This document shows positions 14,434 to 22,189 of a DNA stretch of 25,197 nt, piece after piece. The DNA comes from Pseudomonadota bacterium (GTDB taxonomy: Bacteria; Pseudomonadota; Gammaproteobacteria; Steroidobacterales; Steroidobacteraceae): positions 1-25,197 of the forward strand of contig JAEZFW010000046.1 of assembly GCA_023417315.1 (NCBI GenBank). Direction: 5' to 3'. The position numbers and the translations under genes are program-made. The notes under the pieces were generated by a model, which saw only the letters and a program-made list of their open reading frames with translations, was not told where the DNA came from and ran no database searches. Position 1 is the stretch's first letter, and every line of letters begins with the position of its first letter.

Positions 14434-14964
14434 ATGGACGATCAGGCTCTCATTCGCCGGGCCCAACAAGGGGATGCCAGTTCCTTCGAGGAGCTATTGG
14501 AATTGCATTACGACACGATCTATCGCTTTGCCTGGAAGTGGTGTGGGCGAGCGGTGGACGCCGAAGACATCGCTCAGCAGGCATGTATGAAGTTGGCGAA
14601 CAGTCTGGGCCAGTTCCGTTTCGAGGCCGCGTTTTCGAGTTGGCTTTATCGGCTCGTGATCACGTGCGCCCAGGATTGGGAGCGCACGCAGCAGCGTCAT
14701 CGCCATGCCTCGGTGCCCGAAGACATCGTCGGCTTCGATCCTGAGCAAGTCGAAGATCAGATTTATCTGCTGCAAGTGTTGACCCGGCTCGATGAGCTCG
14801 GTGAAGGAATGAGGGCGACCGCCTTGCTCGTGCATGCCGAAGGGATGAGTCACGCACAGGCGGGTGAGGTGCTCGGTGTTTCTGAATCCACGATCTCCTG
14901 GCGCGTGCACACGATCCGCAAGCACATGAGCAAGTGCGAAGCCAGGAAGAGCGGTGTCCTATGA
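14434..14964 (+). CDS. ECF-type RNA polymerase sigma factor
   Basis: This 176-aa sigma-70-family factor directs RNA polymerase to alternative promoters. Region 2 spans about residues 5-85 (ALIRRAQQGDASSFEELL, DAEDIAQQACMKL, FSSWLYRLV). Region 4 is at about 110-165, with the helix-turn-helix MSHAQAGEVLGVSESTISW. Its stop overlaps the start of the VWA gene by ATGA, a sign of translational coupling, and the partner is a membrane-anchored protein. That is the usual arrangement of an ECF factor and its membrane regulator. The ribosome site is weak (GGA next to the ATG). The target genes cannot be seen here. Confidence 0.9.
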   Translation: MDDQALIRRAQQGDASSFEELLELHYDTIYRFAWKWCGRAVDAEDIAQQACMKLANSLGQFRFEAAFSSWLYRLVITCAQDWERTQQRHRHASVPEDIVGFDPEQVEDQIYLLQVLTRLDELGEGMRATALLVHAEGMSHAQAGEVLGVSESTISWRVHTIRKHMSKCEARKSGVL

Positions 14965-17156
14965 GCGACCATTCGTTCGAATCGCAATTGGCTCGACTGG
15001 CGCCACCCGAGATCGATCCTGCTACTCGGCTCAAGGCCAAGCGCGCGGCGCTCGCCGAGTTCGCACGCGTTCACGCGCACGATGCGACGCATGTCGAGAG
15101 TAAGCAAAACACACTCAAAGCTTTGTTCGCGAAGCTCCGTCTCATTCGTGACGAACAACGACACGGGAGAGCGCTCATGAGTGTGGCCACTCGAAACACG
15201 GTGCTTGGTAGCTTCGCAACTTTGTCGGTAGCAGCACTTGGCGTTGCACTGCTCTGGCCGACCATTCAGCGCGATGGAGGGCTGCCGACTTCTGAGCTGC
15301 CGGCGTTTCGCGTTACGACCGATCCGGTTGAGGCCAAGGAAGCTCGCGATACGACGCCACGATCTGTTGCTCGGCCTGCGCAGAATCGGCAGCAAGGCGA
15401 ACCTGTGTATATCGATCCGGGCGTCGTCGACATTCCTGCGCCCGAGATAGCTGTACCGCCTCCAGAGATCGCGATCGATTTGCCGATGGAGGCTGCTCCA
15501 ACCACAGCGATTACGCAGACCACCAGTGTCAGACCAACTACGTTTGCGCCCGCTGCGAATGGGAATCTGGGCGACGTTGTCGTGGCCGGTCATAGGCCCG
15601 CGCTCGCGCAGTCGTTGGAAGTCAGGAGAGATGCGATCGGCGTCGTCGATGCGATCTCTGCCGAAGACATTGGCAGTTTTCCAGATCGCTATGTCACTGC
15701 GAGTCGACCGCGCGCGCCTATGCCCGTGCACCCGGAAAATCGAGACTCCTTCGAGCACTTCGAGACCAACCCGTTGATGCAGGTCGCTGAAGCCCCGTTC
15801 TCCACATTCTCGATCGACGTCGATACGGCCTCTTACAGCTTCGTACGTCGGCAACTGAATCATGGCGTGCTGCCACCGAGGGACGCCGTTCGTGCGGAAG
15901 AGATGATCAACTATTTCGACTACGCGTGGCCTGCGCCGCAGTCGCGTCGCGAACCATTCGAGCCGACGATCGTCGTGAGCGATTCGCCGTGGCGGGAAGG
16001 AAAGAAGCTCGTTCACATCGGCATCAAGGGCTACGAGCTGCAGAGCAATCGTCGTCCCGATGCGAACCTCGTATGGCTACTCGATGTGAGTGGGTCCATG
16101 AACTCGCCCGATAAGTTGCCGCTTGCAAAGCAATCGATGGAAGTGCTGCTCTCGAGCTTGAAGCCCACCGATACAGTGGCCATCGTCGTTTATGCCGGTG
16201 CTGCGGGAACGGTGCTCGAGCCCACGCCGGTCGCGGAGAAGGACACCATCCTTCGCGCGCTTGGGCGATTGGAAGCCGGCGGTTCGACGGCGGGCGCAGA
16301 GGGCATCCAGCTCGCCTACCAGCTCGCCGAGAAGCATCTGCGCAAAGATGGCGTGAATCGAATCCTTCTCGCGACGGATGGCGACTTCAACGTCGGCATC
16401 ACCGATCAAGAGCGATTGAAAGACTATGTGCAGCGCGAACGGCAGAAGGGCATCTTTCTGTCCGTGCTCGGCTTCGGGCAAGGCAACTATCGCGACTCGA
16501 TGGCGCAGACGCTCGCTCAGAACGGCAACGGGGTGGCCGCCTACATCGATACGCTGAATGAAGCGAAGAAAGTGCTCTCACAGGAAGCGAGTGCCTCGTT
16601 GTTCACGATCGCGAAGGACGTAAAGCTGCAAGTCGAGTTCAACCCTGCGACGGTGGCGGAGTACCGCCTCATCGGTTACGAGACGCGGGCGCTGCGCCGC
16701 GAAGATTTCGATAATGACGCTGTCGACGCGGGCGACATTGGTGCGGGTCATACCGTGACTGCGATTTACGAGATCACGCCTGTTGGATCGACCGCCCACA
16801 TGGCAGAGAGTCGTTACGCGGACCAGGAAGTCGAGCGCAAACCGCGGGGCAGGACCGACGAATACGGTTATCTCAAAATTCGCTACAAGCTGCCGGACAG
16901 CGAGCGCTCTAAGCTGATCGAGGCGCGCATCCCGCTGAAGACTCGAGCACACGCCGCGGCGATCGAGCGCGATGTGCGCTTCTCGACCGCAGTGGCGGGT
17001 TTCGCACAGCTGCTGAGAGGCGGCACATACACCGGTGAGCTCAGCTACGAGGACATCATTGAAGAGGCGCAAGCTGCGCGCGGTGAGGATCGCTTCGGCT
17101 ATCGCGCCGAATTCATCGATCTCGTCCGCAAGGCTCACCAGGCGAGAGGGATGTAG
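14961..17156 (+). CDS. Membrane-anchored VWA (YfbK-like) protein with a TonB-receptor-like segment
   Basis: This 731-aa protein has a short cytoplasmic part (1-80), one membrane segment (about 81-100) and a Pro-rich linker (110-200). The YfbK-type N-terminal domain follows at about 258-345 (FSTFSIDVDTASYSFVRR), then a von Willebrand A domain with the metal site DVSGS at 375-379. The C-terminal DUF3520-like region is at about 550-728. It would face the periplasm. Residues 204-244 resemble a TonB-receptor start: VVVAGHRP stands where VIVTGIRA is, and VVDAISAEDIGSFPD matches receptor 2 almost exactly. The ATG at 14961 is inside the sigma stop codon. An in-frame ATG at 14934 would lie within the sigma gene and is less likely. 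The coupling suggests the cytoplasmic part may bind the sigma factor; that is inference, as no classic zinc anti-sigma motif is visible. Confidence 0.88.
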   Translation: MSDHSFESQLARLAPPEIDPATRLKAKRAALAEFARVHAHDATHVESKQNTLKALFAKLRLIRDEQRHGRALMSVATRNTVLGSFATLSVAALGVALLWPTIQRDGGLPTSELPAFRVTTDPVEAKEARDTTPRSVARPAQNRQQGEPVYIDPGVVDIPAPEIAVPPPEIAIDLPMEAAPTTAITQTTSVRPTTFAPAANGNLGDVVVAGHRPALAQSLEVRRDAIGVVDAISAEDIGSFPDRYVTASRPRAPMPVHPENRDSFEHFETNPLMQVAEAPFSTFSIDVDTASYSFVRRQLNHGVLPPRDAVRAEEMINYFDYAWPAPQSRREPFEPTIVVSDSPWREGKKLVHIGIKGYELQSNRRPDANLVWLLDVSGSMNSPDKLPLAKQSMEVLLSSLKPTDTVAIVVYAGAAGTVLEPTPVAEKDTILRALGRLEAGGSTAGAEGIQLAYQLAEKHLRKDGVNRILLATDGDFNVGITDQERLKDYVQRERQKGIFLSVLGFGQGNYRDSMAQTLAQNGNGVAAYIDTLNEAKKVLSQEASASLFTIAKDVKLQVEFNPATVAEYRLIGYETRALRREDFDNDAVDAGDIGAGHTVTAIYEITPVGSTAHMAESRYADQEVERKPRGRTDEYGYLKIRYKLPDSERSKLIEARIPLKTRAHAAAIERDVRFSTAVAGFAQLLRGGTYTGELSYEDIIEEAQAARGEDRFGYRAEFIDLVRKAHQARGM

Positions 17157-17177
17157 GGGACGCAATGCGCAGCGATT

Positions 17178-17209
17178 CGAGGACTCGGTACAAGCTGTCC
17201 GAGTCCTCG
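17178..17209. terminator. Bidirectional terminator-like hairpin between convergent genes
   Basis: CGAGGACTCGG (17178-17188) pairs perfectly with CCGAGTCCTCG (17199-17209) around a 10-base loop. It lies between the VWA stop and the stop of the convergent gene. No real T run follows on either strand. Confidence 0.6.
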
Positions 17210-17228
17210 TCGCTTGATCGCTGCGTTG

Positions 17229-18290
17229 TCAGCGCATCGCGATATCGACCCGGCGTGCTTCGTCGTCGGTCCCTGTGCCGGTGAGCTGCGCGGGCGGGTT
17301 CATGAGAATCCTGGATTGATCGATCCCGCCTGCGACCAGCGCATCGCGGACGGCTTCAGCGCGGTTCTTCGCGACCATCGCGTTCTGCTGCGGATCGCCG
17401 CTGCGATCGGTGTATCCAGTGATCGTGATCGGTCGATCGTCACGCTGCGCCGCTTGAACGATGCTCGCGATCTTCGCGCGATCGCCTTCGTCGATCGTCG
17501 TTTCGCCAGATCCGAAGTAGACGCGCGCAGAGTCCGTCGCCGCCGTCACTTGCGCGCCTTCGATTTCAGCGCGGTCGGTCGGCCGATTGAACATGAGCAG
17601 GAATGCGAGAGCGGCGACGCCGGCTGCGATCGCCCACGGAATCCAAGGGCGGCTGCGTTGCCGCTCCGGCTCGACTCGCCTCTCGATATTGCGCACAGTG
17701 CTCGTCGTCGCTTCGGGCGTCGGCACCGACCCGAGCAGACTCGAAAGATTGCTGAAGCCGAGTGCGTTCGTGACTCGATCGTCCAGTCCCGTGCGCTCCA
17801 GAGCGCCACGCTGCGAGAACAGTAGCGACGCCAGACCAGATGCATTCAAGCCACCGCTCGCCACGTATTTGCGCAACACGCCTAAGATGAGCGGCAATCC
17901 AAGCGATAGCAAGGAGCTGGCAGTGCTCCCGCGAACGCCCGCGACTTCCGAAACCGCGTTGGTGAGCGCGCCGCTGCGATTGCCGAACAAGGAGCCGAGC
18001 AGCGATTCACCCGTTCCTCGCATCGAATCGATGGATCCGCGATTACTCAAGATACCGCCGAGCTTCGATACGATTCCGGAGTCGACGCGATCGTCGTTCA
18101 CTGCATCGAAGACCTTGGCGACTCCGGTTGGAGTCGTCGCCTGCTGCATGAGCCCGGCGAGCAGGCCAGGGCCTGCGACTCGCAACGCACTTCGCGTGCG
18201 GTCTTCGTTCTCGCCCAGCATCTCGCTCAGATGCCGCGTGACAGGTCCACCTAAAGCGGAGCTCAGCGAACCTAGGATGTCGACATTCAT
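17229..18290 (-). CDS. DUF937 domain - membrane segment - OmpA-like domain protein
   Basis: This 353-aa protein starts with a DUF937-like region (1-180; low-complexity Gly/Leu/Ser helices such as GLLAGLMQQ and LGLPLILGVLRKYV). It has one membrane segment at 216-234 (IPWAIAAGVAALAFLLMF) and a C-terminal OmpA-like peptidoglycan-binding domain at about 256-352 (VYFGSGETTI, TGYTDRSGDPQQN, NRAEAVRDAL). The topology puts the OmpA part in the periplasm, presumably on peptidoglycan, and the DUF937 part in the cytoplasm. AGGAGG 4 bases before the ATG supports the start. It is transcribed toward the VWA gene and shares the hairpin with it. The role of the DUF937 part is unknown. Confidence 0.85.
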   Translation of the reverse strand: MNVDILGSLSSALGGPVTRHLSEMLGENEDRTRSALRVAGPGLLAGLMQQATTPTGVAKVFDAVNDDRVDSGIVSKLGGILSNRGSIDSMRGTGESLLGSLFGNRSGALTNAVSEVAGVRGSTASSLLSLGLPLILGVLRKYVASGGLNASGLASLLFSQRGALERTGLDDRVTNALGFSNLSSLLGSVPTPEATTSTVRNIERRVEPERQRSRPWIPWAIAAGVAALAFLLMFNRPTDRAEIEGAQVTAATDSARVYFGSGETTIDEGDRAKIASIVQAAQRDDRPITITGYTDRSGDPQQNAMVAKNRAEAVRDALVAGGIDQSRILMNPPAQLTGTGTDDEARRVDIAMR

Positions 18291-18546
18291 ACTGCCTCCT
18301 ATGCGCGGAAGTCGTTTCGAGGGCGATGAGCTGGCATCGCACCTCCTACGAAGAGCGCGGTCATTCTCAAACGCACGCGCGCGGAGTCAATGCGGGAAAG
18401 GTAACCGTAGAGGCGTCTCGAGCTGACGCGATGCAGCGGGCCACATGCGAATGCAACAGCCAGGCGCGGCAGCGCGATGCTGCAAGACGGAAACACATCT
18501 CATCGTTGTGCGTTAGGGTTCGTTCACCCCATCACGGAGCCCACTC

Positions 18547-18867
18547 ATGCTCATCACCACGACTCCAGGCATCGAAGGTCGTCGCATCACGAAGTACTGC
18601 GGCGTCGTTGCAGGCGAGGCTGTACTCGGCGCGAACATGTTCAAAGACATGTTTGCCGGGTTGCGAGATATCGTTGGCGGGCGGTCGGGCACCTACGAAC
18701 GGGAGCTGCAAAACGCTCGCGATATCGCGTTCGAAGAGATGGCTGAACGTGCTAAAGCCGTCGGAGGCAATGCTGTGGTCGGCGTCGATATAGACTATGA
18801 AGTGCTCGGAGAGAAGAATGGGATGCTCATGGTCTCGGTGAGCGGCACGGCAGTGGTAGTGGAGTGA
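18547..18867 (+). CDS. UPF0145 (YbjQ-like) protein
   Basis: This is a 106-aa cytoplasmic protein of the UPF0145 family, whose members form small oligomeric rings; the function is not settled. The whole length matches family expectation: TTPGIEGRRITKYCGVVAGE at the start, a middle with RDIVGGRSGTYE, then ARDIAFEEMAERAKAVGGNA and VGVDIDYEVLG. GGAG lies 8 bases before the ATG. The next frame starts 3 bases after its stop, using a GGAG inside the end of this gene as a ribosome site, so the two may be co-transcribed. Confidence 0.9.
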   Translation: MLITTTPGIEGRRITKYCGVVAGEAVLGANMFKDMFAGLRDIVGGRSGTYERELQNARDIAFEEMAERAKAVGGNAVVGVDIDYEVLGEKNGMLMVSVSGTAVVVE

Positions 18868-18870
18868 GCG

Positions 18871-19794
18871 ATGGCCCGGTACTCAGATGGATCCTCGCCT
18901 CCACGAGGACGACGATCAGGTTCGATGAGCTACCGCCTTGTTCGTCACCCTCGCGAAGGCGAGGGCCCATCAGAGGGTAGATCAAGCGCAAGGGAGCAAG
19001 ATGGATCCTCGCCTCCGCGAGGACGACGATCAGGTTCGATGAGCTACCGGTTTGTTCGTCACCCTCGCGAAGGCGAGGGCCCATCAGAGAGTAGATCAAG
19101 CGCAAGAGAGCAAGATGGATCCTCGTCTCCGCGAGGACGACGGGTTTGTCGTGCACCGCGAGGAATCTTTGCTGCAGCCGTGGCGGTCCTGTGCACGTTC
19201 GTACTGCCGATCCCAGCGTTCGCTGCGGAGTCTGAAGAGCTCGATCGGCGCATCGAGCGCTTCCTGCAAAGTCGCGAAGGAACCTGGCGCGACTTGAACG
19301 TTCCGGATGTCGATGGCCGCACGCTGAAGGATCTGATCGTCAAGCACGGTTTCAAGAACGCGCTCGAGATCGGCACTTCGACGGGTCACTCCGCGATTTG
19401 GATTGCATGGGGCCTGAGCAAGACGGGGGGCAAGCTGACGACGATCGAGATCGATCCGGAGCGCTACAAGATCGCGCTTCAGCACTTCAAGGAAGCTGGA
19501 GTGAGTGATTACATCGATGCGCGTCTAGCAGATGCGCACGAGCTCGTCCCCCAACTCTCGGACTCCTATGACTTCGTCTTTTCCGATGCCGACAAGGAGT
19601 GGTACACGAAGTATTTTCAAGCAGTGTGGCCGAAGATGCCGGCTGGAGGTTGCTTCACTGCCCACAACGTGACGATGAGCGGCAGCGGCATTCGCGAGTT
19701 TCTGGCTCACCTCGAGACGCTGAAGGATGGAGAGACGACAATAGATCAGAAAAGCCGCGCGGGATTGTCGATCACGTGCAAGAAGAGTCGGTGA
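18871..19794 (+). CDS. SAM-dependent O-methyltransferase with signal peptide and repeat-extended N-terminus
   Basis: The core is a class I methyltransferase of the O-methyltransferase type. Motif I is EIGTSTGH (166-173), followed by TTIEIDPERYKIA and then DFVFSDADKEWYTKYF, the acidic stretch usual in this family. A hydrophobic signal-like stretch (99-112, ending PAFA at 118) precedes the core, suggesting export, which is unusual for a SAM-dependent enzyme. Residues 6-91 are translated from a 114-bp tandem repeat. The ATG at 18871 has GGAG 6 bases upstream, so it is a credible start, and no other ATG lies between the repeat and the signal stretch. An internal GTG at 19177 would remove most of the signal. 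The repeat may have inserted in frame into the original signal peptide. The substrate is unknown. Confidence 0.75.
   Translation: MARYSDGSSPPRGRRSGSMSYRLVRHPREGEGPSEGRSSAREQDGSSPPRGRRSGSMSYRFVRHPREGEGPSESRSSAREQDGSSSPRGRRVCRAPRGIFAAAVAVLCTFVLPIPAFAAESEELDRRIERFLQSREGTWRDLNVPDVDGRTLKDLIVKHGFKNALEIGTSTGHSAIWIAWGLSKTGGKLTTIEIDPERYKIALQHFKEAGVSDYIDARLADAHELVPQLSDSYDFVFSDADKEWYTKYFQAVWPKMPAGGCFTAHNVTMSGSGIREFLAHLETLKDGETTIDQKSRAGLSITCKKSR
18886..19143. repeat. 114-bp tandem repeat made of two REP-like palindromes
   Basis: Copies start at 18886, 19000 and 19114 (the last is partial). Each holds a small palindrome (CCTCGCCTCCGCGAGG type) and a second one (CCCTCGCGAAGGCGAGGG). On the minus strand they read as the common REP phrases 'LAEARIHL' and 'MGPRLREGDE'. 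The period is 38 codons, so the methyltransferase frame stays open. A related copy is at 25086-25120. Confidence 0.9.
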
Positions 19795-19802
19795 GCCGCG
19801 CA

Positions 19803-20225
19803 ATGAGAGCTCGAGTGACTTTGATCACGCTCGGCGTCGATGATCTGGAGCGCGCAGTTCGCTTCTATAAGGATGGTCTTGGATTACAGACCCCGGGGAT
19901 CGTCGGAAAGCAATTCGAGCATGGGGCGGTCGCGTTCTTCGATCTGCAGTCAGGCCTGAAGCTCGCGCTGTGGCCGCGCGCAAGTCTCGCTCACGATACC
20001 GGCCTTTCAGTGGCGCCGCCGAGCGCGACCGATCTCAGCATCGGACACAATGTCTCTTCCAAGGCAGAAGTCGATGCGGTCATGGAACAGGCTCGAAATG
20101 CAGGCGCTACGATCGTCAAGCCTGCGCACGAGACATTCTGGGGTGGATACTCGGGGTACTTCCAAGACCCCGAAGGCCACTTGTGGGAAATAGTCTGGAA
20201 TCCAGAGTGGGCAGTGCCGGAGTAG
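19803..20225 (+). CDS. VOC-superfamily protein (glyoxalase-like)
   Basis: This 140-aa protein has the paired beta-alpha-beta-beta-beta modules of the vicinal oxygen chelate fold: VTLITLGVDDLERAVRFYKD at the start, and GGYSGYFQDPEGHLWEIVWN at the end with the usual C-terminal Glu ligand. Usual first-module ligands are not evident, so the reaction cannot be named. The start is either the ATG at 19803, which matches family N-termini, or the GTG at 19791 that overlaps the methyltransferase stop. It is probably co-transcribed with the methyltransferase. Confidence 0.85.
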   Translation: MRARVTLITLGVDDLERAVRFYKDGLGLQTPGIVGKQFEHGAVAFFDLQSGLKLALWPRASLAHDTGLSVAPPSATDLSIGHNVSSKAEVDAVMEQARNAGATIVKPAHETFWGGYSGYFQDPEGHLWEIVWNPEWAVPE

Positions 20226-20296
20226 GTCGTACCCTCTGTGTATCGACATTCAGTTGCTCCGAGGATTCTCCAACGGTGAGCGCCGCGACTGAGCAC

Positions 20297-20731
20297 TCAG
20301 GCGAAATGCAGCGTCAGTCCTGCCAACGCAAGATATCTGCCGACCTTCGCAACGGCTACGAGCGGCAAGAACACGCGTAACGGTTCACGGAAGATGCCGG
20401 CGATGACGGTGAGCGGATCACCGATGATTGGAGCCCAACTCAATAGCAGCGACCACTTACCGTAGCGGTGATACCAGGCCTCCGCTTTAGCGAGACTCTG
20501 ATCATCGACAGGAAACCATGACCGGCCGCGCAGACGCTCGATCCAACGCCCCAGCAGCCAATTGACGAGCGAGCCGAGGATGTTGCCCACGCTCGCGATC
20601 GTAACGAGCAGCCACGCGGGATAGTCGGCCAGCAACAATCCGACGAGCAGCGCTTCCGATTGCATCGGAAAGATCGTGGCAGCGACGAACGCGGAGAGAA
20701 AGAGCGAAAGATAGAGCGCGTGCTCGGCCAT
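20297..20731 (-). CDS. YqaA-type inner-membrane protein (VTT/DedA-related)
   Basis: This is a 144-aa integral membrane protein of the YqaA family (related to DedA/VTT proteins). The N-terminal hydrophobic part has FVAATIFPMQSEALLVGL, then LVTIASVGNILGSLVNWLLG. The conserved soluble part includes AEAWYHRYGKWSLLLSW and is followed by IIGDPLTVIAGIFR. The length equals that of E. coli YqaA. DedA-related proteins are linked to lipid-carrier transport and membrane homeostasis; the role of this short branch is not known. It is convergent with the VOC gene and has no operon partner here. Confidence 0.85.
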   Translation of the reverse strand: MAEHALYLSLFLSAFVAATIFPMQSEALLVGLLLADYPAWLLVTIASVGNILGSLVNWLLGRWIERLRGRSWFPVDDQSLAKAEAWYHRYGKWSLLLSWAPIIGDPLTVIAGIFREPLRVFLPLVAVAKVGRYLALAGLTLHFA

Positions 20732-20790
20732 GCATGCTGTTGATCAAGAAAGCGACATCTTAACTGCGTCCCGCTCGTTCGTTTGGGGTG

Positions 20791-20955
20791 CGCAGGAAAT
20801 TCGCGCGGCGAACGCGGCGAAAGACGAGAATACTCTCGCAGAGACGCGGAAGCGCAGAGTTAAATTTCTTTGCATCTACTCGTCTCTGCGTCTCCGCGAG
20901 ATCATTTTCTTAGTTCCTGCGCCGCGAGCGCCGCGATCGCCGCGAGATCATCTTC
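20791..20955. repeat. Imperfect inverted repeat block of GCGGCGA and CGCAGAGACGCGGA modules
   Basis: Left half 20791-20859 and right half 20883-20953 contain the same two modules in opposite orientation (GCAGGAA, GCGGCGAACGCGGCGA, CTCGCAGAGACGCGGA). TCTCCGCGAGATCATTT at 20891-20907 recurs inverted at 6561-6577. It fills the space between yqaA and the DUF1615 gene. Confidence 0.65.
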
Positions 20956-20967
20956 GAGCAGTGGTGC

Positions 20968-22185
20968 CTATCGATCCCGCGCCAGGCATTGCTTGTAGCG
21001 CATGTCGACACGCTTCGCGAACCATTCAGTCGTGAGATTGCGTGTGATCTTAGCGCTTTGCAGGCGGATGTTCGGGATCATGCCGCGCGGGACTTCACGG
21101 CCGCGCTGCTTGTCCGCAAGCGCAAGCACTCGCTTGTACGTTTTTGTATCCCCGAAAGCCTCAGTCTTCTCCCGCTCGAGATCGCGCCGTATCTGGGTGG
21201 CATCGAGCTCGATCTTATCCGCGAGCTTTCGCACGGCGAGCTCCGTGTTGCTTGGTTCGCCGGCCCCGCTGCCGTAGCGGAGCAAGTCGCCATCCAATAC
21301 GAGCTTCGTCTTCGTCAGACTGCTCACCGCGCTTTGAAAGGCAGCATTGCGACTCGCGTAATGTCCGGCATTGAAATCGGCGAAGCGGTGAATCATCTCG
21401 TCGTACGACGAGGGGTAATCGAGCAAGTGCGCGATACCGAAGTACATGCCCCCGCGACGTGTGAAGACTTCCTCGCGAATGCTGGCCTCGCGCGGATACG
21501 GATACTCCTTCTCTCGCGCGTGCGCCTCAGCGTAGGCGATGCTCACTTGCATCGGTCCTCCGGTGCGCACCGGATTTAAGTTGGAGAAGAGTTGGCGTCC
21601 GAGGGGAACCGATGCGATCAGCTCTTCGAAAATGTCGCTGAGCTCTTTCTCCGTCGTAACTTGCGAAAGGCGCTGTTCATACGTCTTGCCGTTCGATGAT
21701 TTCACCTTGAGCGCAAGCCCCACGATCGGCTTCGGGACTCGATAGCGAGCGGCGCGAGTGTCGATCTCCCCGCGCGCAATCTTCGCAAGCCCCGGCACTT
21801 TCGGCTGTGCCTCGAAAGTGGACTCCTGCTGGGTCACTGCAATCGCGGCGCAGATGTTCTCAGTCGTGGGCGCAATCTTTAAGGCCTCGAATGCAGCGAA
21901 GATATCGACCGCCCACGCGGCCTGATTCTTCACGCCACCGGGCATGAGCTTCACGATCTTCGCGCGAGCGACGTCCGGATCGATGCGCTCGGCTGTCGAG
22001 CGCGGATTCGTGCAGCTCGCAACGAGCGCTGCGCTAACGACTGCGATCGCGATTCGCTGCAGAAGAGTTGGGAGTCGTTGCCCATGGCGGGCGCGGCTTG
22101 AGAATGTCAACGTTTTGTTAGCTCGAGCTGCGTCTGCGGCATCACGCCGCGGAGCGTGAGATTGGGCCTGTGTGCATGAATGCAA
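20968..22185 (-). CDS. DUF1615 lipoprotein (YaiW-like)
   Basis: This protein of up to 405 aa belongs to the DUF1615 family, represented in E. coli by the outer-membrane lipoprotein YaiW. A lipobox (ALVASC) gives the lipidated Cys58. The mature part has the expected helical DUF1615 pattern: MPGGVKNQAAWAVDIFAAFE, ENICAAIAVTQQESTF, GPMQVSIAYAEAHA and FADFNAGHYASRNAAFQ. The start is uncertain. The ATG at 22185 gives an over-long n-region; TTG 22110 would give a normal signal peptide but has no clear ribosome site. The substrate or partner is unknown; the TQQEST and GHYASRN segments recall lytic-transglycosylase-like folds, but that is speculation. Confidence 0.82.
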   Translation of the reverse strand: MHSCTQAQSHAPRRDAADAARANKTLTFSSRARHGQRLPTLLQRIAIAVVSAALVASCTNPRSTAERIDPDVARAKIVKLMPGGVKNQAAWAVDIFAAFEALKIAPTTENICAAIAVTQQESTFEAQPKVPGLAKIARGEIDTRAARYRVPKPIVGLALKVKSSNGKTYEQRLSQVTTEKELSDIFEELIASVPLGRQLFSNLNPVRTGGPMQVSIAYAEAHAREKEYPYPREASIREEVFTRRGGMYFGIAHLLDYPSSYDEMIHRFADFNAGHYASRNAAFQSAVSSLTKTKLVLDGDLLRYGSGAGEPSNTELAVRKLADKIELDATQIRRDLEREKTEAFGDTKTYKRVLALADKQRGREVPRGMIPNIRLQSAKITRNLTTEWFAKRVDMRYKQCLARDR

Positions 22186-22189
22186 GCTG

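Noticed and set aside
14850..16016. 388-codon minus-strand frame across the sigma/VWA junction
   Set aside because: It is antisense to two genes with firm family motifs and lacks any domain of its own.
18886..19143. Possible CRISPR array or mobile element ends
   Set aside because: The 114-bp units are repeated whole, palindromes included, with no variable spacer and no transposase.
19599..19802. N-terminal extension of the VOC protein
   Set aside because: The frame is open upstream only inside the methyltransferase gene; family N-termini match the ATG at 19803.
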